64,000 nucleotides of DNA from Clostridium peptidivorans (GTDB lineage Bacteria > Bacillota > Clostridia > Clostridiales > Clostridiaceae), in NCBI RefSeq assembly GCF_900205925.1, contig NZ_OAOD01000014.1, positions 1-64,000 on the forward strand, in the 5' to 3' direction. How positions within the stretch are numbered: the stretch's first letter is position 1; each line of letters opens with the position of its first letter. The translations under genes and the position numbers were made by a program. The notes beneath the pieces are model-generated. The model was not told the DNA's origin, made no database searches, and saw nothing but the letters and a program-made list of their open reading frames with translations. Positions 17,208-26,182 of the stretch are shown here, piece after piece.

Positions 17208-18350
17208 TTACTTAAAGATATCTCCACTTATAATTAATTTTTGAATTTCATTTGTGCCTTCATATATCTGAGTTATCTTTGCATCTCTCATCATTCTTTC
17301 TACGTGATATTCTCTCATAAATCCGTTTCCACCCATCATTTGAACGGCTTCAACAGTTACATGCATAGCAGCATTTGTACATGCAAGCTTTGCCTTTGCA
17401 GCTGAAACTGAATAAGGTTTTCCTTCATGTTTATCTATTGCCGCTTTATAGAGTAAGTATTTTGCTTGCTCTATTTCCAAAGCTAAATCAGCCATTTTAA
17501 ACGCTAGTGCTTGATTTTTACATATTGGCTTTCCAAATTGAACTCTTTGTTTCATATATTCTTTTGCCATGTCAAAAGCACCTTCAGCTATTCCAAGTCC
17601 TTGTGCAGCTACTCCGATTCTTCCTCCATCAAGAGTTTTCATAGCAACTTTAAATCCTTGTCCCTCTACTCCTCCAAGTAAGTTTTCTACTGGAACTTTT
17701 ACATTGTCAAATATAAGCTCTGTAACTTGTGCTGCTCTTATTCCACACTTATTTTCAAGTTTTCCTATAGAAAATCCTTCATAGCCCTTTTCAACTATAA
17801 ACGCTGATAATCCTTTTACACCCTTAGTTCTGTCAGTCATAGCATATACTACAAAAACATCAGCTAAAGGGGCATTTGTTATAAAGCATTTTGAACCATT
17901 TAGAACATAATACTCTCCCTCTTTTACTGCAGTTGTAATAGTATTAGCAGCATCTGAACCCGCATTAGGTTCTGTAAGTCCAAAGGAACCTAATTTTTTA
18001 CCTGAAAGCAAGTCTGGAAGATATTTTTTCTTTTGCTCTTCAGTACCACCGTTCATTATTGAACCGCAACATAAAGATGTAGTAACAGAATAAGAAATAC
18101 CAAGTGATGCATCTATTTTTGAAATTTCTTCAACAGCCAATGCATAGGATAAATAATCTCCAGAAGCTCCACCATACTCTTCTGAATAAGGTAGACCTAA
18201 AAATCCCATTTGGCCTATCTTTTTATAAGCTTCTAATGGGAATTTACTATTCTCATCATTTTCTATTACCTGTGGCAATAGTTCCTTCTGTGCAAAATCT
18301 TTAGCTGTCTTTTGAATCATTAATTGGTTTTCATTTAGTTCAAAATTCAT
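17208..18350 (-). CDS. Acyl-CoA dehydrogenase (short-chain / butyryl-CoA type)
   Basis: A 380-aa flavoenzyme of the usual length. It has FGLTEPNAGSD (FAD and substrate contacts), RVQFGKPICKNQ, QMMGGNGFM and the catalytic glutamate Glu364 in IYEGTNEIQ. This position of the base is typical of short-chain enzymes such as clostridial butyryl-CoA dehydrogenase. It would oxidise or, in fermentation, reduce acyl/enoyl-CoA with an electron-transfer flavoprotein. No etfAB, crotonase or thiolase genes are adjacent, so it is a stand-alone paralogue rather than the bcs operon copy. A GGGGGAGATATTT site precedes the ATG. Confidence 0.9.
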   Translation of the reverse strand: MNFELNENQLMIQKTAKDFAQKELLPQVIENDENSKFPLEAYKKIGQMGFLGLPYSEEYGGASGDYLSYALAVEEISKIDASLGISYSVTTSLCCGSIMNGGTEEQKKKYLPDLLSGKKLGSFGLTEPNAGSDAANTITTAVKEGEYYVLNGSKCFITNAPLADVFVVYAMTDRTKGVKGLSAFIVEKGYEGFSIGKLENKCGIRAAQVTELIFDNVKVPVENLLGGVEGQGFKVAMKTLDGGRIGVAAQGLGIAEGAFDMAKEYMKQRVQFGKPICKNQALAFKMADLALEIEQAKYLLYKAAIDKHEGKPYSVSAAKAKLACTNAAMHVTVEAVQMMGGNGFMREYHVERMMRDAKITQIYEGTNEIQKLIISGDIFK

Positions 18351-18528
18351 AAATATCTCCCCCTAGTTTCCTACAATTTCCAAATAGGTTATGTTAATAT
18401 ATATTCATACATATTGTTAATGATTACCATTATTCTGTAAATGGGTAACTTTTTCTATGATAGAATTTTAATTCCAGTGAAATTAGTGTATACTTATATA
18501 CGAATTATGTATTAGAACGGAGTACATT

Positions 18529-19785
18529 ATGTTATTGAAAGATAAATTTAAAGATATTTCAAATAATGCTCTATTATATTTATGTAGTATAGTTTTTTTC
18601 TATATTTCATCAGGAGCTTTTAGTATGCTTCAAGGCATATATATAAAAGAATTAAATTATGGAGAAAGTTATCTTGGCACCTTACTAAGTTTAAAAATAC
18701 TAGCTACAGCAGTATTTTCTATACCATGTGCAGTATTTGTAAATAAACTAGGAAAGAAAAATGCCATGCTTTTAGCCTTTATTTTTGTACCTTTAATGAA
18801 TATTTTTCAAGGATATTTTAATACTAAAGGTCTTATGCTTGTGTTTGCAATTATACAAGGTGGATTCACTTCCTTATTATTAGTTTCAGAAGGTCCCTTT
18901 TTTATGGAAAATAGCATAGAAAAGAATAGACTAAAATTATTTAGCATCTCTTTTGTCATAAATGTATTTTCTAATATGATTGGTTACTTTGTCTTTGGAC
19001 AAGTATCTCATAAATTAGAACTTAAAATTAATTCCATAGAAGCTTTAAAGTATTCCATAATAATTTCAGGACTAATAGGATTTATAGCTTGTTTCTTTGT
19101 AATAAGAATTAAAACGTTACTTATTACTACTAAGGATACTAATGATTTAGATGTAAAAATCAAGGGAAGTTTAATTAAAGTTTATTTACATATATTAAAG
19201 CAAAAACAGCCTTCTCAATATGTCTTATATAATTTTATAATAGGTTTTGGCGCCGGTCTTGTAGTGCCTTACTTTAATCTTTACTTGAAATATAAAATAA
19301 ATATCTCTACTGAAACCATAGGACTTATAATGGCTTTAGCTCAAGGTGCAATGGGAATAGGAGGACTTATTACTCCAATTATGGCTAAAAAGTATGGAAA
19401 AATAAATACTATAATCATTTGCCAAACTCTTTCAGTGCCATTTTTAATGCTTATAGCCTTACCACCATCAGTGATAATTGTGTCCATAGCATTATTTATG
19501 AGAAATGCACTTATGAATATGGCAGGCCCTATCATATCTAATCTAGCTATGGAAATGGTTGATAGCAATCATAGGCCTATATTTTCTAGTATAATAAATA
19601 TTTCTGGAAACTTAAGTAGAGCTTTAAGCGCCATGTTAGCAGGATTTATAATGAACCATATGGTAAATGGTTATGAAATACCCTATTTTATAACTGCTTT
19701 TGTATATGTAGGAGGAACGGTTTATTTTTATAAATGCTTTAAAGGTGTAGATAAAAGAAGCAAGGAAGTTACTAGTGAGATTTAA
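18529..19785 (+). CDS. MFS transporter
   Basis: A 418-aa protein with about twelve membrane spans and a short basic cytoplasmic loop in the middle (around 195-205). The loop after span 2 (NKLGKKNAMLLAF) fits the major facilitator A-motif region and the second half repeats it (AKKYGKINTI). The substrate is unknown; the family includes drug and sugar exporters. Monocistronic or leading to the HD gene 92 bp downstream in the same direction. ACGGAGTACATT precedes the ATG. Confidence 0.85.
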   Translation: MLLKDKFKDISNNALLYLCSIVFFYISSGAFSMLQGIYIKELNYGESYLGTLLSLKILATAVFSIPCAVFVNKLGKKNAMLLAFIFVPLMNIFQGYFNTKGLMLVFAIIQGGFTSLLLVSEGPFFMENSIEKNRLKLFSISFVINVFSNMIGYFVFGQVSHKLELKINSIEALKYSIIISGLIGFIACFFVIRIKTLLITTKDTNDLDVKIKGSLIKVYLHILKQKQPSQYVLYNFIIGFGAGLVVPYFNLYLKYKINISTETIGLIMALAQGAMGIGGLITPIMAKKYGKINTIIICQTLSVPFLMLIALPPSVIIVSIALFMRNALMNMAGPIISNLAMEMVDSNHRPIFSSIINISGNLSRALSAMLAGFIMNHMVNGYEIPYFITAFVYVGGTVYFYKCFKGVDKRSKEVTSEI

Positions 19786-19877
19786 TTCATAGATTTACCC
19801 ATCTTGTCCCTGGCATTTAAGTGAAGTTATTTGATAATACTATATTGAGATAATAAATTGCGAAAGAAGGTATATTA

Positions 19878-20543
19878 GTGGGAAGACTTACTTATGAAGA
19901 CATAAAAAATAACGCAGAAATACAATCATACATACAATGGGCAGATCGTCTATTAGAAGTCTTGGGAATAACAAAACATGATACAGGTCATGTTACAAAA
20001 GTTGCAGATACAGCTTCTAAAATATTAAAGGAACTTGATTATGATGAAAGAACAATAGAACTTGCAAAAATTGCAGGATATATTCACGATATAGGGAATA
20101 TGATAAACAGAGAAGAGCATGCTCAAACAGGAGCTGTTTTATGCTTTAATATTTTAACAAGACTTAATATGCCTCCTGATGAGATTGCCCTGGTGGTATC
20201 AGCTGTTGGAAATCACGATGAAGGCACTGGTTCTGCTGTTAATAGCATCTCCGCTGCATTAATCTTAGCTGATAAATGCGATGTACGTCGAAGCAGAGTT
20301 AGAAATATAGATTTTTCTACCTTTGATATACACGATAGAGTAAATTATGCAGTAGAATATTCAGAAGTTCGTGTTGACAAAGAAAATGGCTCTATACTCC
20401 TAGATTTAAAAATTGATACTACCATTGTTTCATTAATGGATTACTTTGAGATATTCTTAACTAGAATGACTATGTGCAGGAAAGCAGCAAACTTTTTAAG
20501 TTTGAAATTTGAACTTGTAATGAATGGAACAAAAATAATTTAA
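19878..20543 (+). CDS. HD-domain phosphohydrolase
   Basis: A 221-aa cytoplasmic metal-dependent phosphohydrolase. HD-domain ligands visible are His38 (TGHVTKVAD), His70-Asp71 (YIHDIGNM), and a later NHDEG; the HAQTGA motif follows. Such proteins cleave phosphate esters of nucleotides or related compounds; the substrate is not evident. Start is GTG 19878 with GAAGG upstream. A rho-independent hairpin follows the stop codon. Confidence 0.85.
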   Translation: MGRLTYEDIKNNAEIQSYIQWADRLLEVLGITKHDTGHVTKVADTASKILKELDYDERTIELAKIAGYIHDIGNMINREEHAQTGAVLCFNILTRLNMPPDEIALVVSAVGNHDEGTGSAVNSISAALILADKCDVRRSRVRNIDFSTFDIHDRVNYAVEYSEVRVDKENGSILLDLKIDTTIVSLMDYFEIFLTRMTMCRKAANFLSLKFELVMNGTKII

Positions 20544-20547
20544 ATAG

Positions 20548-20573
20548 AAGGTATTGAACTTTCAATACCTTTT
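20548..20573. terminator. Terminator between convergent genes
   Basis: AAGGTATTGAA pairs with TTCAATACCTTTT around a small loop, directly after the HD-domain gene and before the convergent SGNH-like gene. Confidence 0.75.
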
Positions 20574-20582
20574 ACCTTTCTA

Positions 20583-21611
20583 TTATTTCGCAGCAGCTTC
20601 TACTTGTAAATAACGAGCATAGTCTTCCTTCCAATTAGCATATTTCTCATCATTTCTATGATCTTCTAAATCATAATTCTCTTTTAAAAACTTTCCAAAG
20701 TGAGTTGAAACCTTATTAGAACCCCAAATATTCATGTGTCCTTCATTATACATATCTGTCTTAAAGTCAAAACCTATTTCATCAAATATGTTATTATAAT
20801 TTATAAATGGAATATTATTTTCTTTTGCAATTTCTGCTACTGTATTAAACATCTGTGCAGGTTCTTTATGCCAGGTATCCATACTAGCTGTACTGGTATA
20901 ATCATGTGGTGCATTTACAAATATTAGCTTAAAACCTTCCTTTTTAGATAAGTCTATAATTTTATATAAATATTCCTGGGTCTTAGGAGGTAGCTGTGTA
21001 GTTCTTGTTTCTTTAACATCTGACAAACTATCTTTTCCATATACCTCACGCCCAGCACCAAAACCTTTTTGATAGTATGTAGTGGAAGTATCATAATTAA
21101 AATCTTGTTTATCTAATTCTTTCCATCTATCATGATATTTAATAATTGGCAATAAATAACTTAGCCACTGATCTTTTGGTGTGCTGTTTACAACGGCTTC
21201 TATCTTATTCATAGAAAACTTCATATTGTCCAAAACATATCTAATATATCCTTCTTGCCCAAATTCTTCTGTTAAACCTAAATAATATAAGTCTACTACA
21301 ACAATTGGATTTTTATGCTTTTTTAAAACCTCCTTAAGCAAATAATATGTAACATCTATGGGTTGTCCCCCAGTTCCATAGTTAAAACTAGTTATTCCAT
21401 AATCATTCCACAGTACATTGGGATTAATGGACGAATTCATATGACTTGAACCCATTAAAACCACATCATATGTATCCCTATCTTCATATACTCCTTGAAA
21501 TATTTTACCGCGATGACTTACTTTTAATACAAAAATGGAATTAAGTATAGAAATAATTATGGTTAATATAATTATAAAAACAGATCCTTTTAAAACTATC
21601 TTTTTAGTCAT
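20583..21611 (-). CDS. SGNH-like / DltD-like membrane-anchored protein, partner of MBOAT acyltransferase
   Basis: A 342-aa protein with one N-terminal membrane anchor (residues 10-30) and an extracytoplasmic domain. DVVLMGSSHMNSSINP carries the GSSH block (54-57) typical of SGNH/DltD-like esterase or acyl-transfer partners, and NEGHMNIWGS near the C-terminus carries the matching histidine. It lies 11 bp after the MBOAT gene, the arrangement of PatA/PatB, AlgI/AlgJ-X and DltB/DltD pairs that O-acylate cell-surface polymers. The polymer is unknown. An AGGAGG-like site (CTAGGAGGAATATCC) precedes the ATG. Confidence 0.75.
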   Translation of the reverse strand: MTKKIVLKGSVFIIILTIIISILNSIFVLKVSHRGKIFQGVYEDRDTYDVVLMGSSHMNSSINPNVLWNDYGITSFNYGTGGQPIDVTYYLLKEVLKKHKNPIVVVDLYYLGLTEEFGQEGYIRYVLDNMKFSMNKIEAVVNSTPKDQWLSYLLPIIKYHDRWKELDKQDFNYDTSTTYYQKGFGAGREVYGKDSLSDVKETRTTQLPPKTQEYLYKIIDLSKKEGFKLIFVNAPHDYTSTASMDTWHKEPAQMFNTVAEIAKENNIPFINYNNIFDEIGFDFKTDMYNEGHMNIWGSNKVSTHFGKFLKENYDLEDHRNDEKYANWKEDYARYLQVEAAAK

Positions 21612-21622
21612 GGATATTCCTC

Positions 21623-23110
21623 CTAAAATTGAAAATAAATAAACTCTTGCTTACTATATCCCGGGCCATATACACCAAATATTAAAATAAAGATAATAGC
21701 CGTAAAATATATTGTCCATCTAAAACCTATATTTTGCTTTGAAAGCTCAATCCGAGCACTTTTAGTTCTTTGAATGTAATTTACAATTAAAACCATAATT
21801 ATACCCAGCACTGCTACTTTAAAATCTTTTGAATCCAATCCTAACTTATAAATATCTCCTGAATAAAATATCCATGGATTGAAATAAAACATATTCTTAA
21901 TTAACAATATTGCTCCAGAAAAGGAATTTGCTCTAAAAAATATCCACGCAAAATCAACTAATACAAAGTTTATTAATACTTGAAAAACCTTAAAGCTGAA
22001 TACATCAGTTTTTATATTAAAAATATCTATGATTTTTTCTTTAGCTGGTTTTAAAATATTTCCTGCTACTTGATAAATACCATGTAGTCCTCCCCAAATC
22101 AAAAAGTTCATAGATGCTCCATGCCATAGCCCACTAACTAAAAACACAATCATTATATTAATATAATTTCTGAGCTTGCTGCACCTGTTTCCTCCCAGCG
22201 GAATATATAGATAATCTTTAAACCAACTGCTAAGACTGATATGCCAACGTCTCCAAAATTCTTTTATTGATCTCGAAAAGTAAGGTTGTTTAAAGTTTAC
22301 CGATAGCCTAAATCCCATGATTTCAGCAGCACCTCTTGCGATATCTGAATAAGATGAAAAATCACAGTATATTTGAAATGCATAAAATACAGTGGCTATT
22401 ATAATTTCCAATCCTCTATATTTATCAGGATTGTTGTATACTGTATTAACTAATATAGCTAATCTATCTGCAATGACTATCTTTTGAAAGAATCCCCACA
22501 GCATTAAAATCAAGCCATTTCTTACCCTATAATAATCAAATGAATGTTTCTCATCAAATTGATGTAATAAATTCTTTGACTTCTCTATAGGTCCTGCAAG
22601 CACTTGGGGAAAAAATGATACAAACAAGGCATATTTAACTAGATTTTTTTCTGCTTTAACATCTTTTCTATAAAGATCCATGGTATAACTAAGGGTTTGA
22701 AATGTATAAAAGGATATTCCTACTGGTAGCAAGTAATCAAATGATGGAATTGCAACTGTAATATCAACTAAGGCAAGTACCCTCTCTATGCTTGACATGA
22801 AAAAGTTATAGTACTTAAATAAAAACAAAATACCTAAATTACTTGCAAAACTCATTAAAACCCAAAATCTTTTAAGCTTAATTGATTTTTCTTCATTACT
22901 TATTTCACTTGCTTTTTCTATTAACAGCCCACTTAAATATGTAATTATAGTGGTTGTTCCAATTAAAATTGCATATTTAGGATTCCAACTCATATAAAAA
23001 TAATAACTGCTTATAAGCATCCATACTTGACGTAATTTAAAAGGTATTAAAAAATATATAAGAACTACAATAGGAAAAAATAACAAAAACTGAATCGAAT
23101 TAAATAACAA
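21623..23110 (-). CDS. MBOAT family O-acyltransferase (AlgI/PatA-like)
   Basis: A 495-aa polytopic membrane enzyme. LLFNSIQFLLFFPIVVLIYF is the typical MBOAT/AlgI N-terminus; the catalytic histidine lies in SGLWHGASMNFLIWGGLHG, and FWRRWHISLSSWF carries the second conserved motif. These enzymes pass acetyl groups across the membrane to surface polysaccharide or peptidoglycan with an SGNH partner, encoded here immediately downstream. The start was set at TTG 23110 with AGGAGG ten bases upstream; this gives the family's usual first residues, unlike the longer ATG frame to 23134. Confidence 0.88.
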   Translation of the reverse strand: MLFNSIQFLLFFPIVVLIYFLIPFKLRQVWMLISSYYFYMSWNPKYAILIGTTTIITYLSGLLIEKASEISNEEKSIKLKRFWVLMSFASNLGILFLFKYYNFFMSSIERVLALVDITVAIPSFDYLLPVGISFYTFQTLSYTMDLYRKDVKAEKNLVKYALFVSFFPQVLAGPIEKSKNLLHQFDEKHSFDYYRVRNGLILMLWGFFQKIVIADRLAILVNTVYNNPDKYRGLEIIIATVFYAFQIYCDFSSYSDIARGAAEIMGFRLSVNFKQPYFSRSIKEFWRRWHISLSSWFKDYLYIPLGGNRCSKLRNYINIMIVFLVSGLWHGASMNFLIWGGLHGIYQVAGNILKPAKEKIIDIFNIKTDVFSFKVFQVLINFVLVDFAWIFFRANSFSGAILLIKNMFYFNPWIFYSGDIYKLGLDSKDFKVAVLGIIMVLIVNYIQRTKSARIELSKQNIGFRWTIYFTAIIFILIFGVYGPGYSKQEFIYFQF

Positions 23111-23402
23111 AACTATTATACCTCCTGAAATCATATTGATAAGTGCAATTTAACTACAACATTTTATAACTATGATCATTACGTAATATGGTTAACTTAT
23201 CCATATACTTTCATATCAACGTATGTATTTTACCTTTTCATTGTTACAGCCTTGTTACAGATTTGCCTTATTTTAGTTTCTACGCAGAATTAAACATTTT
23301 TTTGCATAATTATTCTGATACTTACTATGAAAATGGTACTATACAATGCAGCATAAAGTTGTGGTAAAATATAACTAAGGCTTAAATGAAGGAGTGTTTT
23401 AC

Positions 23403-24443
23403 ATGAATTATAATCAAGAGCAAATTAAATATTATTTAAACAACATTTTAACTACCCCAAGTCCTAGTGGATATACAAAAAAAGTAATAAATTATATAAA
23501 AAAAGAATTAGATAGTATAGGTGTGTCTTATAAACTTACTAACAAGGGATGCATTTTAGTTACATTACCCGGCAAAGATAATCAAAATGGAAGAGTCTTA
23601 TCTGCTCATATAGATACTTTAGGAGCCATGGTAAAAGGTATAAAATCTAATGGAACTTTATCCCTTGCTGCTATTGGAGGATATATGATGAACTCCATTG
23701 AAGGTGAAAATTGTATAATAGAAACTTTAGATGGTAAAGAATTTACTGGAACAATTCAAAGCATTAAACCTTCTGTACATATAAGCGGCGATGAAGCAAG
23801 AGAACTTAAAAGAACTGCAGAAAACATGGAAATTGTATTAGATGAGAAGGTGTTTTCTAAGGAAGATACCTTAAAACTTGGAATTGAGGTTGGAGATTTT
23901 GTCTCCTTTGATTCAAGAACTGTCTTTACTCAAAGTGGTTTTGTAAAAAGTAGACATCTAGATGATAAGGCAAGTGCTGCTATACTTTTATATGCAATAA
24001 AATACTTAGTGGAAAACAACATAGAACTCCCTTATACCACAAGCTTTTTTATTACAAATTACGAAGAAGTTGGCCATGGAGCTGCTGCTGCTATTCCTCA
24101 CAACACCAAAGAATTTATAGCTGTGGACATGGGCGCACCAGGACTTGACCAAAACTCCTCTGAGTATGCAGTATGTATTTGTGCTAAGGATTCTTCTGGT
24201 CCATATGATTTAGAAATTCGTAAAAAACTCATAGATTTATGTAAGGAAAATAATATACCATATAAAATAGACATATATCCTTACTATGGCTCAGATGCTT
24301 CTTCTGCTTTGCGTGCTGGATGGGATATTAAGACTGGACTTATTGGAACAGGAGTCTTTGCATCCCACGGCTACGAGCGAACTCATATGGATGGAATTTT
24401 ATCAACTTTGGATTTAGTAATTAACTATTGCCAAAGCGAATAA
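23403..24443 (+). CDS. M42 family metallopeptidase (aminopeptidase)
   Basis: A 346-aa cytosolic peptidase. The M42 metal ligands are seen in SAHIDTLG, HLDDKASAA, TNYEEVGHGA, VDMGAPG and the C-terminal ERTHMDG, in the family order. Members form dodecameric, cobalt- or zinc-dependent aminopeptidases that degrade peptides. Start is ATG 23403 with GAAGGAG upstream; a GTG nine bases earlier falls within that site. Monocistronic with a terminator downstream. Confidence 0.9.
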   Translation: MNYNQEQIKYYLNNILTTPSPSGYTKKVINYIKKELDSIGVSYKLTNKGCILVTLPGKDNQNGRVLSAHIDTLGAMVKGIKSNGTLSLAAIGGYMMNSIEGENCIIETLDGKEFTGTIQSIKPSVHISGDEARELKRTAENMEIVLDEKVFSKEDTLKLGIEVGDFVSFDSRTVFTQSGFVKSRHLDDKASAAILLYAIKYLVENNIELPYTTSFFITNYEEVGHGAAAAIPHNTKEFIAVDMGAPGLDQNSSEYAVCICAKDSSGPYDLEIRKKLIDLCKENNIPYKIDIYPYYGSDASSALRAGWDIKTGLIGTGVFASHGYERTHMDGILSTLDLVINYCQSE

Positions 24444-24513
24444 TTGCTCTATATGATACTAAAGCTTTATCTAAAGTATGTAAATTTAGGCTATAAAGCC
24501 ATTTATCCTTAAA

Positions 24514-24553
24514 AATATAGAGCTCCCATAATCTTTTTATGGAGCTCTATATT
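24514..24553. terminator. Bidirectional terminator
   Basis: AATATAGAGCTCC pairs with GGAGCTCTATATT around a short loop between the convergent peptidase and antiporter genes. Confidence 0.8.
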
Positions 24554-24554
24554 T

Positions 24555-25979
24555 CTAATTTAATAGATGTATAAATTTTTCTAAGTTTTCAGCAGTGAGA
24601 ACTAAAACATCCCCTGCTTTTATAATTGATGAACCGTTTGGTATAATTATTTCATTCTTTCTTTTTATCATAACAATCAATATTTCATCAGGTATGTTAG
24701 AATCCACAATGGTCTTATTTACTAAGTGATTGTCTTCTTCTATAACATATTCCATTAATTGTGTGTGTATTTCATCTTGATAGTCATTAAAAGTTTTAAA
24801 TACTGAAACTTCATCTTCTACTAAATCTAAACCTCTTGCCATCATTGGAATCATAGTTCCTTGAACAGCAACAGAAAGTAAAGCTATAATAAACACAGTA
24901 TTAAATATTTCATTTGCAATAGGAAGTTTATTTGTTAAGGCATAAGTTGCAAACACAATAGATGCTGCTCCTCTAAGTCCAACCCAAGATACTAATGCTT
25001 GCTGCTTTAGTGGAGTTTTAAAAAAGCTTAGTATACTCATAACTGCAATAGGCCTTGCTACTAAGAGTAAAAATATAGCCACTGCCATTCCAGATACTAA
25101 AGCTGATGGTAACTGAGATGGGAAAACCAATAAGCCCAAGGTAAAGAATAAAACGATTTGCATGAGCCATGATACTGCATCAAAGAAATGAACCAAATTT
25201 CTCTTATATGGAATCTTGCTATTTCCCATAATAATTCCAATTATATAAACTGATAAAAATCCATTTCCACCAATCCATTCACTCATTGAATATCCAAGTA
25301 TAGCTATAGATATGGAGAAAATAGGATATAATCCATCTATTTCAAATTTTATGTTCTTTAAAATAAATACAGAAATTATAGCAATAGTAAAACCAATTGC
25401 TAATCCGAAAATAACTTGACGACCTAGTAAACTTATTATTGATTGCTGCTGATTATTTGTTATCAAAGATACCATGACAACTGTTAACATATAAGATATA
25501 GGGTCATTACTTCCGCTTTCCATTTCAAGCATGGAAGCTAATCCCCCTTTTAAGTTTAATTTTTTTGATCTTAGAATAGAAAACACTGAAGCAGCATCTG
25601 TAGAAGAAACTATTGAACCTAGAAGCATTCCTTCTAGTAAAGTGACGTTTAAAATAAAATGTGCAAATAAGCCAACTAAAAATGCTGTCATTACAACTCC
25701 CAGTGTTGCTAAAAGTATTGCTTGAGGCGCTACAGATTTTGCCGACTTCCAGTTAACACCAAATCCGCCGTAAAACATTATAAATACAAGCCCTATATTG
25801 CATATTTGTTGAGCTAACATTGAATTATCAAAATATATTCCACCTATACCCTCTGAACCTAAAAGCATACCTAATGTTAAAAAAATCATTAGGGTAGGTA
25901 TTCCAAATCGATATAACAATTTGCTAGAAAGTACACAAACCAGTAATATTATCCCTGACAATAACATTATTTGAACCAT
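24555..25979 (-). CDS. K+/H+ antiporter, NhaP2/CvrA-like (CPA1) with RCK-C domain
   Basis: A 474-aa protein with about 12-13 spans of the Na+(K+)/H+ exchanger fold, including SGSNDPISYMLTV and VGLRGAASIVFA motifs of CPA1 antiporters. The last 70 residues (NKTIVDSNIPDEILIVMIKR onward) form an RCK-C/TrkA-C domain, as in NhaP2 potassium exporters. It probably exports K+ or Na+. The start was set at ATG 25979 with AGGAAAGGATG upstream; a longer frame to 26066 adds 29 residues without a binding site. It is downstream of trkH-trkA in the same direction, forming a potassium homeostasis block. Confidence 0.85.
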   Translation of the reverse strand: MVQIMLLSGIILLVCVLSSKLLYRFGIPTLMIFLTLGMLLGSEGIGGIYFDNSMLAQQICNIGLVFIMFYGGFGVNWKSAKSVAPQAILLATLGVVMTAFLVGLFAHFILNVTLLEGMLLGSIVSSTDAASVFSILRSKKLNLKGGLASMLEMESGSNDPISYMLTVVMVSLITNNQQQSIISLLGRQVIFGLAIGFTIAIISVFILKNIKFEIDGLYPIFSISIAILGYSMSEWIGGNGFLSVYIIGIIMGNSKIPYKRNLVHFFDAVSWLMQIVLFFTLGLLVFPSQLPSALVSGMAVAIFLLLVARPIAVMSILSFFKTPLKQQALVSWVGLRGAASIVFATYALTNKLPIANEIFNTVFIIALLSVAVQGTMIPMMARGLDLVEDEVSVFKTFNDYQDEIHTQLMEYVIEEDNHLVNKTIVDSNIPDEILIVMIKRKNEIIIPNGSSIIKAGDVLVLTAENLEKFIHLLN

Positions 25980-26145
25980 AAAATCATCCTTTCCTAAAAA
26001 ATATTTACTGTGAGTAAATTGCATAATAATACCATTATAACACTGCACTGTATTATAATTATACATTATTTTTGCATAAATTAATTTAAAAAACAGAAAT
26101 ATTTACTAAATATTCATATTTCCTATTATAATTTTCTAAAAAAAA

Positions 26146-26167
26146 TGCCTCCCAAAATTAGGAGGCA
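26146..26167 (-). terminator. Terminator after trkH
   Basis: TGCCTCC pairs with GGAGGCA around an 8-nt loop; on the minus strand a run of T residues follows. It lies 16 bp after the trkH stop codon. Confidence 0.75.
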
Positions 26168-26182
26168 CTCCAGGGTTGATTG

